NCBI RefSeq assembly: GCF_023555375.1
Contig: NZ_JAJSEE010000001.1
Coordinates: 310,001-374,000 of the forward strand
Length of the DNA stretch: 64,000 bases
Origin: Guyparkeria hydrothermalis
Lineage (GTDB): Bacteria > Pseudomonadota > Gammaproteobacteria > Halothiobacillales > Halothiobacillaceae
Direction of reading: 5' to 3'
The position numbers and the translations under genes were made by a program. How positions within the stretch are numbered: position 1 is the stretch's first letter; every line of letters starts with the position of its first letter. The notes below the pieces were generated by a model. The model searched no databases. It was not told where the DNA came from and saw only the letters and a list, made by a program, of their open reading frames with translations. Below are positions 8,100-17,377 of the stretch, piece by piece.

Positions 8100-8973
8100 A
8101 TGGAAAGAAGTATGCAGCAACCAATCCACCGATACAATATGAGGAAGAAGGACGATCCGCGAACCCCAGAGGAGAAGCGGAAAGCCAAGAAGACAATGGA
8201 CTTCGTGCTGGAAAAGCTCGGTGGAGCGCCTTGGGAAGAGAAGCCCCTGGTATGCAAGCGACATGGGATGTATGACGCTCTCGAGACAGCAGATGGGTGG
8301 ACAAGCTGCCCGGAGTGCGCGAGAGAGCACGAGGAGCAAAAGGCCGTCGAGGACATGGAGCGAAATCGGGCGCTGGCGAAGGCTGAACGCATCCAGCACT
8401 TCTTCGGCACCCGCCCTCTCCCGTTGAGATTCCGCAACGCCTCGCTCGCCAACTATCGCCCGCATAACGACACGCAGAAACAAGCCCTCGATCTCGCCCA
8501 GGCGCTCGCCGACCGGGTGGCCGTCGAGCCTTGCGGCGCACTGAACCTCATCCTGCTCGGGAGCGTGGGGATGGGGAAGACGCACCTCGGCTATGCCCTG
8601 TACCGCAACGCCCGTCAGGCCCGGCGCAGCGCATACCTCGACACGGTTCACGGCCTGATGGAGCGATTCAAGGCATCCTATAGTCACCGCACGACAGAAA
8701 CACCGAAGGAGCTGCTGGAACACCTGATCGAGGTTGATCTACTCGTTCTCGATGAGGTCGGCAAGTCGGCACAGACAGACCACGAGGGGGTCACCCTGCA
8801 CGGTGATCATCGACCGTCGCTGGGCGAACTCCCTTCCCATAGTGATCCTGAGCAACACGACCTTCGAGACGCTTGAGGATGCCGTGGGTGGATCGCCCGC
8901 CGTGAGCCGGTTGCTCTCCAATGGCGACGTGTTGCAGGTCAAGGGCGAGGACTACCGATTCCTCCAAGGCTGA
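8100..8973 (+). pseudogene. DnaC/IstB-like helicase loader, frameshifted
   Basis: The first frame (8100-8876, 258 codons) carries a Cys/His cluster (CKRHGMY...SCPECARE, residues about 57-80), Walker A LLGSVGMGKTHLG and Walker B LLVLDEVG, the AAA+ core of DnaC-type replicative helicase loaders. After DHEGVTL the reading continues as nonsense (HGDHRPSLGE). The +1 frame from about 8801 restores the family end: TVIIDRRWANSLPIVILSNT, through SRLLSNGDVLQVKGEDYRF to a stop at 8973. One extra base around 8787-8803, perhaps in the GGGGG run, explains this. Loss of the sensor region would inactivate the loader; a sequencing error is the alternative. It follows rep by 66 bases. Confidence 0.8.
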
Positions 8974-8996
8974 CAGCCAGCAACGCTCGACCCGAC

Positions 8997-9022
8997 AGCC
9001 CCGCCACCGAGCGGGGCTTTTT
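8997..9022 (+). terminator. Rho-independent terminator after the rep-dnaC module
   Basis: Stem AGCCCCGC (8997-9004) and GCGGGGCT (9011-9018) with a 6-base loop, followed by a T run. It lies 23 bases past the restored dnaC-like stop. Confidence 0.85.
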
Positions 9023-9129
9023 CATGCCCGTGACCCGGTTCAGATGAGCGCGAGACAAGTCCGTGCGTATTACTAATGGCGGAGCCTCCCCTGGCGCTGG
9101 TTCCGGCGGCGACCGTGAGAACCGCACAG

Positions 9130-9165
9130 CCAATGACCCACCACGGATTCACGACAAGACACCAC
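9130..9165 (+). repeat. Solitary iteron-like sequence downstream of the rep module
   Basis: The sequence around CCACCACGGATTCACGAC (about 9138-9155) closely matches the first units of the iteron array (6505-6535, with GATTCACGACTAGCCCACCA). It sits beyond the terminator, so the replication genes are flanked on both sides by Rep-binding-like sequence. Confidence 0.5.
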
Positions 9166-9912
9166 TCAGTTTCCGGCCCGCGACGGGGCCGACAAACTGG
9201 CCGCCGGGTGCCGCAATGCCGCTGCGCTCCGAACGAGACGGGGTGCCGCGCTGCGATGGCGAGGGGCGCAGGAAAAGCCTCGGGGGCAAGGATGGAGGGA
9301 GGCCCGGTTCAGGGGGAAGGGCAGGCCCCATTTGCATTCGAACCATATCAGGATCAGCCCGAACGCCGTGCAGCAACGGCAATCGCACTGCCTGACCCGT
9401 GCTAGGGCGCAAGGCCCATGCTGGTGCGGTCGCGGCAGGCACTCGTGCCGCCCGACACCCCTGGCGGGGGTTTTCCTTTAAGCCCTCCCTCCGCCGTTGC
9501 TCCGGTCGGGAGAGAAGCTGCTATCGCAGCTAGAAGGAGCATCTGCGATGCAAGGAGGAGCGCCTGCGGCGCATCCACGGCCTCAAGGGCGGCAGGCCCA
9601 AAGTCATCGCCTTTGGCGCTCTCGGCGCTTTTTTGCCCTACATACCCGAGCCAGGTGTGGCAAAGCTCGCCCCGGAGAGCGCCCCTTACGCAAATGGTCC
9701 CGACCAAGGATGCAGGGTCCAGAGGGGGATTGCTTGGTGGACACGCCTCCGGTTCACCACGCCCGAACCATCCTGGACCAGACGAATCGAGAGACGACGC
9801 ACTGCGCCGCTGGCCCCGGCAGGTTAATGGACGAGTACACACCAACGGTGCGGCCTTGGCAAAGGGGTCGGACAGCTAACCGAGGAGGAAGGATAATATC
9901 TACGAACTTGAA
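9166..9912. other. Intergenic region of about 750 bases, no gene recognised
   Basis: Several frames are open here on both strands, but none has a convincing start, codon pattern or family match. One plus-strand stretch near 9553-9655 reads KEERLRRIHGLKGGRPKVIA, faintly like a mobilisation-protein fragment, but I cannot support it. Probably decayed plasmid DNA at the junction with the siderophore island. Confidence 0.4.
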
Positions 9913-9931
9913 TACTATTGATTCTCATTTG
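9913..9931. promoter_or_regulatory. Fur box upstream of the siderophore operon
   Basis: TACTATTGATTCTCATTTG; on the minus strand it contains AATGAGAATCAATAG, which matches the strong half AATGAGAATCAT of the Fur consensus. It lies about 100 bases before the pvsA-like start. Iron-repressed expression is the expected behaviour for this cluster. Confidence 0.75.
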
Positions 9932-10028
9932 GCTTCTCTATACCGTACCTAGCTGCAGCGCCGAGCCTCTAGGGGCTCTCGTTCCCTCATTAGGCATCGC
10001 GCCTAAGCCACAGCAGAGGATCCAGCGG

Positions 10029-11240
10029 ATGCCACAGCCAATCGTTTTCGTCGCACACGTGGTCACCGAAACGCTAAATGAAGGCTTTCTAATCGCAGCA
10101 CGAGAGCTGGGACTTGACCCAGTGATCGTCACCGACCTGCCCGGCGATCACCGTAGACATTTCTCTCAGGAGGGTCTTGCCGCGTACCCAGAAAAAGTGC
10201 TCGGCTGCGACGTGTTCAACCCGATTGCCATTATCGAAACGCTACAAGAAGCCGATATCGAGCCGAAAGCGGTGTTTTCCCATAGCGATCACCTGCAGGC
10301 CCCGACGGCCATCGCAGCGGGTTACTTGGGCCTACCGGGAAAGGACTGGAGGGTATGCTTCGCCGCCAAGAACAAAGCGGCGATGCGTCAGCGCTTCGAT
10401 GAGCTCGAACTGTCGCCATGCTGGCACCGGCTGGTAACAACACGAGCAGAACTCACCGCGATCCTCCCCGACTGCCCGTTCCCCTGTGTGATCAAACCTA
10501 GAGAGGGCGTATCAAGCCTAAATGTCAGCCTAGTCGAGACTCAGGAAGCGTTAATCGCTGGTTGCGAGCACTTGTGGCAGAAGCATTCAGGTCAGCCGCT
10601 TCTGATCGAGGAGTATCTACAGGGCGAGCTCTACACGCTAGAAACCTTGGGCGACGGCGACCGGATTGAGGTCCTCGGCGGCTTCCGCGTCAATCTATCA
10701 CCCCCACCGCATTTCATAGAGTTGGCCGCCCACTGGGGGCTCGATCTCGCGCCAGAAATAATCGACGAGGTTGTCGATCAGATTCGCCGTTTCGGCATCG
10801 GCTTTGGCTCATGCCATACCGAATTCGTAGTGACACCAACCGGCCCCCGCCTGATCGAAATCAACTACCGCACTATCGGCGATGGCCGAGAGTTTCTTCT
10901 TGATGAGACTCTCGGCATTGAGCTGTTCCGCACGATCCTGAACCTGCACCTTGGCGAGGCTTTACCCCAACTCAATATCGCTCGTAAGGGACTTCACATT
11001 GAATACATCAGGGCAACCCGGTCGGGTCGACTGGTGCAAATTCCCGGACCATTTCGACGACGCTGGGAGGACGGTTTCATCGACTTCCGCCCCCTGCGCC
11101 AGACCGGTGAGAGCTTAAAACTAAGCCATTCGAATAAAGACTATCTCGGCGTAATACGCGCCTCGGGCGATTCCACCAGCTCGATCAAGGAACGTGTGTC
11201 AAAGACGCTTGCCTCACTTGAGTGGGAGATCCAGCCATGA
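10029..11240 (+). CDS. pvsA: ATP-grasp siderophore biosynthesis protein (PvsA-like)
   Basis: 403 residues from ATG 10029 (MPQPIVFVAHVVTETLN); the longer TTG frame from 9918 overlaps the Fur box and is rejected. It has an N-terminal pre-ATP-grasp region and an ATP-grasp fold: PFPCVIKPREGVSSLNVSLV, LLIEEYLQGELYTLE and the metal-binding LIEINYR. In vibrioferrin clusters the first gene, pvsA, is an ATP-grasp ligase thought to join an amino acid unit (alanine) to the citrate-based scaffold. Its order before an NIS synthetase, MFS exporter, second NIS synthetase and decarboxylase is exactly pvsABCDE. Its stop overlaps the next start (ATGA). Substrate is inferred from synteny. Confidence 0.85.
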   Translation: MPQPIVFVAHVVTETLNEGFLIAARELGLDPVIVTDLPGDHRRHFSQEGLAAYPEKVLGCDVFNPIAIIETLQEADIEPKAVFSHSDHLQAPTAIAAGYLGLPGKDWRVCFAAKNKAAMRQRFDELELSPCWHRLVTTRAELTAILPDCPFPCVIKPREGVSSLNVSLVETQEALIAGCEHLWQKHSGQPLLIEEYLQGELYTLETLGDGDRIEVLGGFRVNLSPPPHFIELAAHWGLDLAPEIIDEVVDQIRRFGIGFGSCHTEFVVTPTGPRLIEINYRTIGDGREFLLDETLGIELFRTILNLHLGEALPQLNIARKGLHIEYIRATRSGRLVQIPGPFRRRWEDGFIDFRPLRQTGESLKLSHSNKDYLGVIRASGDSTSSIKERVSKTLASLEWEIQP

Positions 11241-13117
11241 CTCACAACGCCACAGCGAGGGTTGAGGCCCATCGCTATATGCTTGAGCGCGTCGTGAATG
11301 CTTTTCTTCGCGAAAATGTCCAAGGCATCACGCAGCACGCCCGAGTGATGAACGAGGCACCACACGCGTCTAACGGCCGGGACATCGATTCCATAGGGCG
11401 GGGACGCTGGCTCGAGATCACGACACTTCCCTCCGGCACTCTGTGGCTTCCAGTAGCGCCCGAGTGCTTCATGCAACGATGGCGCTACCGTCAGGGCCCA
11501 GTGCTAGCCGTCGACACAGAAGGCGTGAAAACATTCACGGACGCGGCAAGCCTTGTCGATTGGCTCGGCGAGGGCTTGGCGGCCGAATCACGTGAGTACT
11601 ACCAAGCCTTTGCCGACGAATGTCGCCAAGCCGAGTGTCAACGAGTGGCTTGCCGCCAAGCCCAAAGCGATTACTTCACCCGCTGCCAAGATCAAGAAAC
11701 ACCACGTTTCCTCTCCAATGACTGGTGGACCCGTTTCATCCACTACGACTGCTTGGCGTCTTTCGTCGATCACCCCTACTACCCCACCGCGCGAGCAAAA
11801 CTCGGTTTTGATGCGGCGGCACTCGAGCGCTTCGCCCCCGAGTTCCAACCGCGTTTCAAGCTGCGCTGGCTAGCGGCACCGAAGGCACTCTTCCAACTAA
11901 ACGACACGGCGTTGCCCGACTGGTGGCCAAACTTCAAACAAGTGGGGCTCGAAAATGATCTAGCCATAGACCACCAACTCCTGCCCGTGCACCCCTTCCT
12001 GTGGACCTCTGACCTCGATCTCATGCTTCGAGAAACGGGCCTGTCCGAGACCCTCGTCAAGGCACCACTGCAAGCGGTTGAGGTCCAACCCACTTTGTCG
12101 GTGCGAAGCTTGATGCTTACCAAGCACCCCGGCACGCACATCAAGTTGCCACTGACGATTCGCACCCTGGGCAGCCGAAATATCCGGACGATCAAGCCCA
12201 GCACCATCGCTGACGGTCATCGAGTCCAATGCCTGCTCGGCACCATTGCAGAACAAGATGAACGAATCGGCGGGCGCCTGCTGCTCACCGATGAACACCA
12301 AGGGGGCCATGTCGCGAAGCAACCTCTCCTCGGTTTCATTCTGCGCCGCTACCCAAAGGAAGTCGAAGCGGCCACCATCGTTTCGGTAGCGGGACTCACC
12401 GCACCGAGCCCCTACGCGGTCCGTAACAACACACACAACTCAGCGAACGGTTCCGTGGTCTATGCGGAACTGGCCGAGCGTTTCTACAACGCCGATGTTC
12501 GCGGCTTCCTGCGGGAATATCTTCGACTCACTTTCGACATCCACCTAGCCCTCTGGCTGCGTTATGGCGTGGCCCTGGAGTCCAATCAGCAGAACTCGAT
12601 GCTGCTGTTATCCGAAGGCGAAGAAATGCGTCTGTTGCTGAAGGATAACGATGCACCCCGACTCCATCGCGCTAGCCTTGAGAGTCGTTGGCCGGCGCTA
12701 TATCGACTCGTAGAGACGATCGAGGATCAACGCATCTGGTGCGAGTCACCACAGGCACTCGAACAGATGTTCGTCACCATCACCCTGCAGCTCAACGTCG
12801 CTCCGTTGATCGAGCACATGGCCGCACACGGTTACGGCGAACGGACTGATCTCTATGGCGAAGTGCGACAGGCCATGACTGAAAGCCTCGCCACCATGCC
12901 ATCAGAAGACGGATCGCGAGTGACACGACTTTTTGAAAGCGACGTTCTCGATGCCAAGTACTTGCTGACCGCCGGCACCCTGACCAGCAAGAGGACGACC
13001 GGAGCGAAGGACATCAACAAGTTCTACGGCAAGACGGCGCCGAATTTCCTGAAAGAAGCGACTTTCGGGGCAGAGTCCACACCCTCCTCGGATACATCGC
13101 TCAGGGGCTCACCTTGA
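11237..13117 (+). CDS. pvsB: NIS siderophore synthetase, IucA/IucC family (PvsB-like)
   Basis: 626 residues from ATG 11237, overlapping the pvsA stop. IucA/IucC hallmarks are present: HPFLWTSDLDLML, the ATP-binding segment SVRSLMLTKHPGTHIKLPLT with TLGSRNIRTIKPS, and the C-terminal FhuF-like part with LRYGVALESNQQNSMLLL and KDNDAPRLH. NIS synthetases adenylate a citrate carboxylate and condense it with an amine or alcohol. In vibrioferrin assembly PvsB and PvsD make the two condensations. The C-terminus is polar and Ser-rich. The downstream exporter start is embedded in its stop (TTGA at 13114-13117), so translation is probably coupled. Confidence 0.9.
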   Translation: MTHNATARVEAHRYMLERVVNAFLRENVQGITQHARVMNEAPHASNGRDIDSIGRGRWLEITTLPSGTLWLPVAPECFMQRWRYRQGPVLAVDTEGVKTFTDAASLVDWLGEGLAAESREYYQAFADECRQAECQRVACRQAQSDYFTRCQDQETPRFLSNDWWTRFIHYDCLASFVDHPYYPTARAKLGFDAAALERFAPEFQPRFKLRWLAAPKALFQLNDTALPDWWPNFKQVGLENDLAIDHQLLPVHPFLWTSDLDLMLRETGLSETLVKAPLQAVEVQPTLSVRSLMLTKHPGTHIKLPLTIRTLGSRNIRTIKPSTIADGHRVQCLLGTIAEQDERIGGRLLLTDEHQGGHVAKQPLLGFILRRYPKEVEAATIVSVAGLTAPSPYAVRNNTHNSANGSVVYAELAERFYNADVRGFLREYLRLTFDIHLALWLRYGVALESNQQNSMLLLSEGEEMRLLLKDNDAPRLHRASLESRWPALYRLVETIEDQRIWCESPQALEQMFVTITLQLNVAPLIEHMAAHGYGERTDLYGEVRQAMTESLATMPSEDGSRVTRLFESDVLDAKYLLTAGTLTSKRTTGAKDINKFYGKTAPNFLKEATFGAESTPSSDTSLRGSP

Positions 13118-14337
13118 ACCAAGACGTAAAACAGCAGGTTCGGAGCGTCATGTTGAGCCACTTCGTGGCGTCCATGGCGGTACTGGGCATGCCACCCTTC
13201 TTTGGCATTCTGTTGAGTGAAGAATTCGCCTCTACCCAACTTCACCTCATCGGTTGGTTGTATGTGCTGCCCACGGTGTTTTCCGCCTTGGCCGCACCTT
13301 GGTGGGGGCGCTTCGCCGATCGCTATGGCGCCCGGCACTCCCTGATCCGCGCCCAACTCGGCCTCGCCTTGGGCTTTCTCCTGGCCAGCCAGGCGGACTC
13401 GGTGGGTGGCTTCGCTTTAGCGTTAGCCATACAAGGGCTTCTCGGTGGCACCTTCGCAGCCTCCAACATCTGGCTCGCCCGCGAGCTCGAAGGACGGCGC
13501 CTGACTCAGGCACTTACTGCCATGCAAGCCTCGGCCCGGGCCGCCCTAGTCGTCGCTCCGATCTTATTCGGTGCGCTGATCGGCGCGGTATCACCGTTGA
13601 ACCTATACGCTTGGCTCGCGCTGTTGCCGTTAGCAGCGGCGGTGTTGATGGCCACCCTCCCGGCTCGGAGGGCGACTCACAAAAGAGCGAACACCAGAAA
13701 CGCGACGGAAGGAAGCTCGCAACACAAGACACAAGATACGGTTGAAAGCGTGTCTCCGTGGCTGTTGCTGTGGCTGCAATTCGGCTTCTCCTTCGCCTGC
13801 GTAGTCACCTACCCCTACTTCATCCCCGACCTTCAAGTCCGCTTCACCGGACTCTCGACGGTCACGCTAGCTGCCCTGTTCAGTCTGCCCCATCTGGTGT
13901 ATCTCGCGCTTTCCGCCCCCCTTGGCAAGGTGCTGACGCGCCATTGCCCACGGCGGACTTTGTTACTCGCCTTCGCCGTCATGGCAATCGCCTGCGGCGC
14001 GCAGTATGGATTGACTGGGAATCATTGGCTTTCACAGCTCGGCATGTTTCTGGCGCGGCTGGCAATGGGCCTGGCCATGACTGCCGCCTTCATCGCACTC
14101 CATCAGCTGATGAGCGGAGCCAGACGGACGCAGGTCGGACGCATGTTTGGGCGCCTCGATGCCGCTGCCAAGTGGGCGGGTGTTTCGGCCGGGCTGTGTG
14201 CCGGCGTTCTGGCCTCCGCTTTTGGCCTGGCAAGCCCCTTTCTGGCCGCGACCGGGGTATTAACCGCGCTCTGCTTGAGCTTGAGCCCCCGGCTCACTGC
14301 TCTTCTTCCTTCGTCTTCTCAAAGGACGCGAACATGA
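13114..14337 (+). CDS. pvsC: MFS siderophore exporter (PvsC-like)
   Basis: 407 residues, about 12 predicted TM helices (for example LHLIGWLYVLPTVFSALAAP, SLLIRAQLGLALGFLLAS-like helices in the N half and LGMFLARLAMGLAMTAAFIA in the C half), with the MFS loop motif WWGRFADRYGARHSL between helices 2 and 3. Between NIS synthetase genes an MFS protein of this type secretes the finished siderophore across the inner membrane. The TTG start at 13114 overlaps the pvsB stop; ATG 13150 (MLSHFVASMAVLG) is an alternative that would remove 12 residues. The stop overlaps the next ATG. Confidence 0.88.
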   Translation: MNQDVKQQVRSVMLSHFVASMAVLGMPPFFGILLSEEFASTQLHLIGWLYVLPTVFSALAAPWWGRFADRYGARHSLIRAQLGLALGFLLASQADSVGGFALALAIQGLLGGTFAASNIWLARELEGRRLTQALTAMQASARAALVVAPILFGALIGAVSPLNLYAWLALLPLAAAVLMATLPARRATHKRANTRNATEGSSQHKTQDTVESVSPWLLLWLQFGFSFACVVTYPYFIPDLQVRFTGLSTVTLAALFSLPHLVYLALSAPLGKVLTRHCPRRTLLLAFAVMAIACGAQYGLTGNHWLSQLGMFLARLAMGLAMTAAFIALHQLMSGARRTQVGRMFGRLDAAAKWAGVSAGLCAGVLASAFGLASPFLAATGVLTALCLSLSPRLTALLPSSSQRTRT

Positions 14338-16190
14338 CCGCCACCTCGTCTGCTGTACTGCAACAAGCGTTCAAACGTCAAGACATTCAAGACCAAGCCG
14401 AAACCCGGATGATCTGGGCGCTGCTCAACACGTATTGCCGCGAGATCGCCGCGCCGGTCGCCGATCTCCACTTGGACTGTCCCTTCGGTGCTCGGTCTTG
14501 GCCCCAGGTGATCCAGCACCATCGACGTTTATGGGGCGGCCACGTCTTGCAGATCTCGTTACCACGCAGTGGCCAGGTGGTGCTGATAGCAATCGAACGC
14601 CCCTCGGTGACGCTTAACCACTCCTACCGCTCGGCACCCTACGGCGCCCGCTTCGGCAAACCATGGCAGCTACTGGACTGGGAGCGCCTGGCACGCATGC
14701 TGTTGGACGAACTGGCTTTGCGTTTCGATCAGCCGTTCAACGAAGAACTGTTAGCCCAGATAGGCAACAGTGTCGAGTTAATGGAAGAGTTCATCGCCGG
14801 CGCCCCTGACGACGACTGGGGCCAAGGCGAGGAGGCCTACCTGCGCTCAGAGCAATCGCTGACCTTCGGACACGCCTTCCATCCCACCCCCAAGAGCCGC
14901 GAAGGCGTGTCTCTCGACGCCATCCGTGCCTATTCCCCTGAGCTCGGCGCGGCGTTCCAACTGCACTATTTCGCAGTGGCCTCAGCCGATCTCGTACAAG
15001 CGTCTCATCTCAAAGAAGATGCCTACACACAGCTTGATCGCCAACTCCCGACTCTCGCTCTGCCGCCCGGATATCGAGCCGTACCGGTGCATCCCTGGCA
15101 AGTCGAGCATATCCGCAGCCTCGCGGCGGTGCGCCGGGCGCTCAAGAACGGTCGGCTACTGGACCTGGGACCGGCCGGCACTCCTTGGTATCCGACGGCC
15201 TCCGTCCGCACGCTGTTTCAACCCGGCCGTGACCGATTCCTGAAGTGCTCGCTCCACGTGCGGCTGACCAATTGTGTACGAAAGAATGCGTGGTACGAAC
15301 TCGAGAGCGCGGTCGCCATCAGTCGGCTCCTTGATGAAGAGGCGCACTCCCTGAGTGCAACCTTCCCCACGCTAACGCTGATGAGCGAACCCGGGTTCGT
15401 CACTGTCGATTTTCCCGACCACCCCTCGGAGACGCGTGTCGCCCTGCAGGAAGCCTTCGGTCTGATTCTGCGTCAAACCCCGGCCTGGGGGCAGAACGAC
15501 ACGCCGGTACTGGCGGCAGCGCTGTTCTCCGATACGGTCTCACCAGGATCGCCACTGGAACGCGAAGTCATGCGCGTGGCCCGTCACCAGGGCCTGTCCC
15601 GAACCGCAGCGGCACAGTGCTGGTTCGAGACCTATGTCGAGCAGCTGGTCCACCCAATGCTGTTCGCACTATGCCGACTCGGGGTGGTGTTCGAGCCACA
15701 TCTGCAGAACGTGGTGATCGGACTACGACAGGGTCTGCCCAGTCACATCTATATCCGCGACCTGGAAGGCACCAAGTTGCTGCCTGACCAGTGGCCCGAT
15801 GCGCGCTTGACGAGCCTCACCGAACGCGCCAAGGCTTCGGTGCGCTATCCCGAAGAATTGGGAATCAAGCGCATTGGCTATTGCCTGCTGATCAACAATC
15901 TCGCCCAAGCGGTGTTCTTCCTGGCGCGCGACGATGCCGAGCTTGAGACACGGTTATGGCGATGTCTCGGATCGAGCCTGAAACGATACCAGCGGCGTCA
16001 CGGCAACGCCTTCTCAGCAGGGCTGATCAGCCGGGTGCTCAAGGGGGCCCCTTGGCCCAACAAGACGAACCTGCTCAATCGCGTCCTCAAGCGCAGCGAT
16101 AGCGCCTCCGAATACGTGCCGCTGGTCAGCCCCTTTGCCAAATCCGTCGACACACAAGACCCCAGGAACCCGCAATGGAATTTCGACTAG
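14334..16190 (+). CDS. pvsD: NIS siderophore synthetase, IucA/IucC family (PvsD-like)
   Basis: 618 residues from ATG 14334 (MTATSSAVLQQAFKRQD), which overlaps the exporter stop as ATGA; the open frame further upstream is read through pvsC in another frame and is not coding. Family features: FGHAFHPTPKSREG, VHPWQVEHI, SVRTLFQPGRDRFLKCSLHV with RLTNCVRKNAWYELE, and in the C-terminal part FEPHLQNVVIGLRQGLPSHI. This is the second condensing enzyme of the vibrioferrin-type pathway. It differs clearly from the upstream paralogue, as expected for two different condensation steps. Confidence 0.9.
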   Translation: MTATSSAVLQQAFKRQDIQDQAETRMIWALLNTYCREIAAPVADLHLDCPFGARSWPQVIQHHRRLWGGHVLQISLPRSGQVVLIAIERPSVTLNHSYRSAPYGARFGKPWQLLDWERLARMLLDELALRFDQPFNEELLAQIGNSVELMEEFIAGAPDDDWGQGEEAYLRSEQSLTFGHAFHPTPKSREGVSLDAIRAYSPELGAAFQLHYFAVASADLVQASHLKEDAYTQLDRQLPTLALPPGYRAVPVHPWQVEHIRSLAAVRRALKNGRLLDLGPAGTPWYPTASVRTLFQPGRDRFLKCSLHVRLTNCVRKNAWYELESAVAISRLLDEEAHSLSATFPTLTLMSEPGFVTVDFPDHPSETRVALQEAFGLILRQTPAWGQNDTPVLAAALFSDTVSPGSPLEREVMRVARHQGLSRTAAAQCWFETYVEQLVHPMLFALCRLGVVFEPHLQNVVIGLRQGLPSHIYIRDLEGTKLLPDQWPDARLTSLTERAKASVRYPEELGIKRIGYCLLINNLAQAVFFLARDDAELETRLWRCLGSSLKRYQRRHGNAFSAGLISRVLKGAPWPNKTNLLNRVLKRSDSASEYVPLVSPFAKSVDTQDPRNPQWNFD

Positions 16191-17377
16191 CCCGCATGGC
16201 CCAGGAGGCGACTCGCCTGCAAGCGGCCAACGACACGCCGCTGTGCGCCTATCTCTATGACCTTCCGGCGTTGCGCCAATACGTCAACGACGTCATCACT
16301 GCACTGCCCGAACGCTGCGAGATGTTCTACGCGGTGAAGGCAAATGCCGAGACGCCAATACTGGACACCCTCGACGGCCGGGTTGCGGGATTTGAGGCCG
16401 CGTCGGGCGGAGAGCTGGCGTTGATTCGTGAACGCTTCCCGACGGCTCCGCTCGTGTTCGGCGGGCCAGGCAAACTGGTCTCGGAACTCTCGCTCGCCCT
16501 GGATCTCGGTGTCGAGCTCATCCATGTAGAGAGCCTCACAGAGCTTGAACGTCTAGCCCGCCTCTTGGAACACGGCGAGCGCCGCCAAGCGGTCTTGTTG
16601 CGCATGAACCTTCGCACCGACAACTTGCCCTCGACATCCCTGACCATGGGCGGCACCGCCACCCCCTTCGGCATTGACCCCGACGACCTCGAGGCCTGCC
16701 TCGCTTTCCTCGCGCAACATCCCAAAATCGAGCTGCGCGGCTTTCATTTTCATCTGGTTTCGCACCAACTCGACGCCGACGCCCATCTGAGGCTGCTCGA
16801 CGATCTGTTTCACCAAGTGGAGCAATGGCGCAAGCGGTATCGCTTGGATATCGAGGAAATCAACGTCGGCGGCGGCATCGGCATCAATTACCGCACGCCC
16901 GAGCGGCAATTTGACTGGACAGGCTTCTGCCACGGGCTCGAACGGCGGCTCGCAGAGCCTCCCATGCAACGCTATCGCATTCGCTTCGAATGTGGTCGCT
17001 ACTTGACCGCCCCCTGCGGCTATTACGTAATGGAGGTAATGGACCTGAAGCGCAACCACGGCGAATGGTTCGCCGTATGCCGAGGCGGCACCCATCACTT
17101 CCGCACCCCGGCAGCGCAAGGGCATAGCCACCCATTCGTGCAACTGTCCGGTGGTGACGGCGAAAAAGGGCTGACCGACACCACGGTAACCATCGTGGGC
17201 CAGCTGTGCACTCCCAAAGACGTGCTGGCGCGCCGAGTCGAGATCACCCATCTAGCCATCGGCGACATGCTGATGTTCACCTTCGCCGGCGCCTACGCGT
17301 GGAACATCTCCCATCAGAACTTCCTGCGCCACCCTGCACCCGTCATGCACTTCATCGACGACGGGGAGGACACCTGA
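16175..17377 (+). CDS. pvsE: PLP-dependent decarboxylase, fold III (PvsE-like)
   Basis: 400 residues of the Orn/Lys/Arg/DAP decarboxylase group III: PLP lysine in MFYAVKANAETP (near residue 52), phosphate loop in VGGGIGINYRTP, FHFHLVSHQLD, substrate/PLP loop ECGRYLTAPCGYYVMEVMD, and the Cys loop GQLCTPKDVLARR. In vibrioferrin biosynthesis PvsE decarboxylates serine to ethanolamine; the related SbnH of staphyloferrin B makes diaminoethane from a citryl-diaminopropionate intermediate. Because an SbnG-like gene follows, the substrate cannot be settled from sequence. It overlaps pvsD by 16 bases; ATG 16196 is an alternative start. Confidence 0.87.
   Translation: MEFRLARMAQEATRLQAANDTPLCAYLYDLPALRQYVNDVITALPERCEMFYAVKANAETPILDTLDGRVAGFEAASGGELALIRERFPTAPLVFGGPGKLVSELSLALDLGVELIHVESLTELERLARLLEHGERRQAVLLRMNLRTDNLPSTSLTMGGTATPFGIDPDDLEACLAFLAQHPKIELRGFHFHLVSHQLDADAHLRLLDDLFHQVEQWRKRYRLDIEEINVGGGIGINYRTPERQFDWTGFCHGLERRLAEPPMQRYRIRFECGRYLTAPCGYYVMEVMDLKRNHGEWFAVCRGGTHHFRTPAAQGHSHPFVQLSGGDGEKGLTDTTVTIVGQLCTPKDVLARRVEITHLAIGDMLMFTFAGAYAWNISHQNFLRHPAPVMHFIDDGEDT

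Noticed and set aside
9402-9879. Overlapping open frames of about 150 codons on both strands
   Set aside because: No family match, no convincing start signals; a faint resemblance to mobilisation proteins was not strong enough to report as a gene.
9918-10028. N-terminal extension of the ATP-grasp gene from a TTG
   Set aside because: It covers the Fur box; the family begins at MPQPIVFVAH (10029).
13758-14333. Upstream extension of the second NIS synthetase frame
   Set aside because: It lies fully inside the exporter gene in another frame; the overlapping ATGA at 14334 is the natural start.
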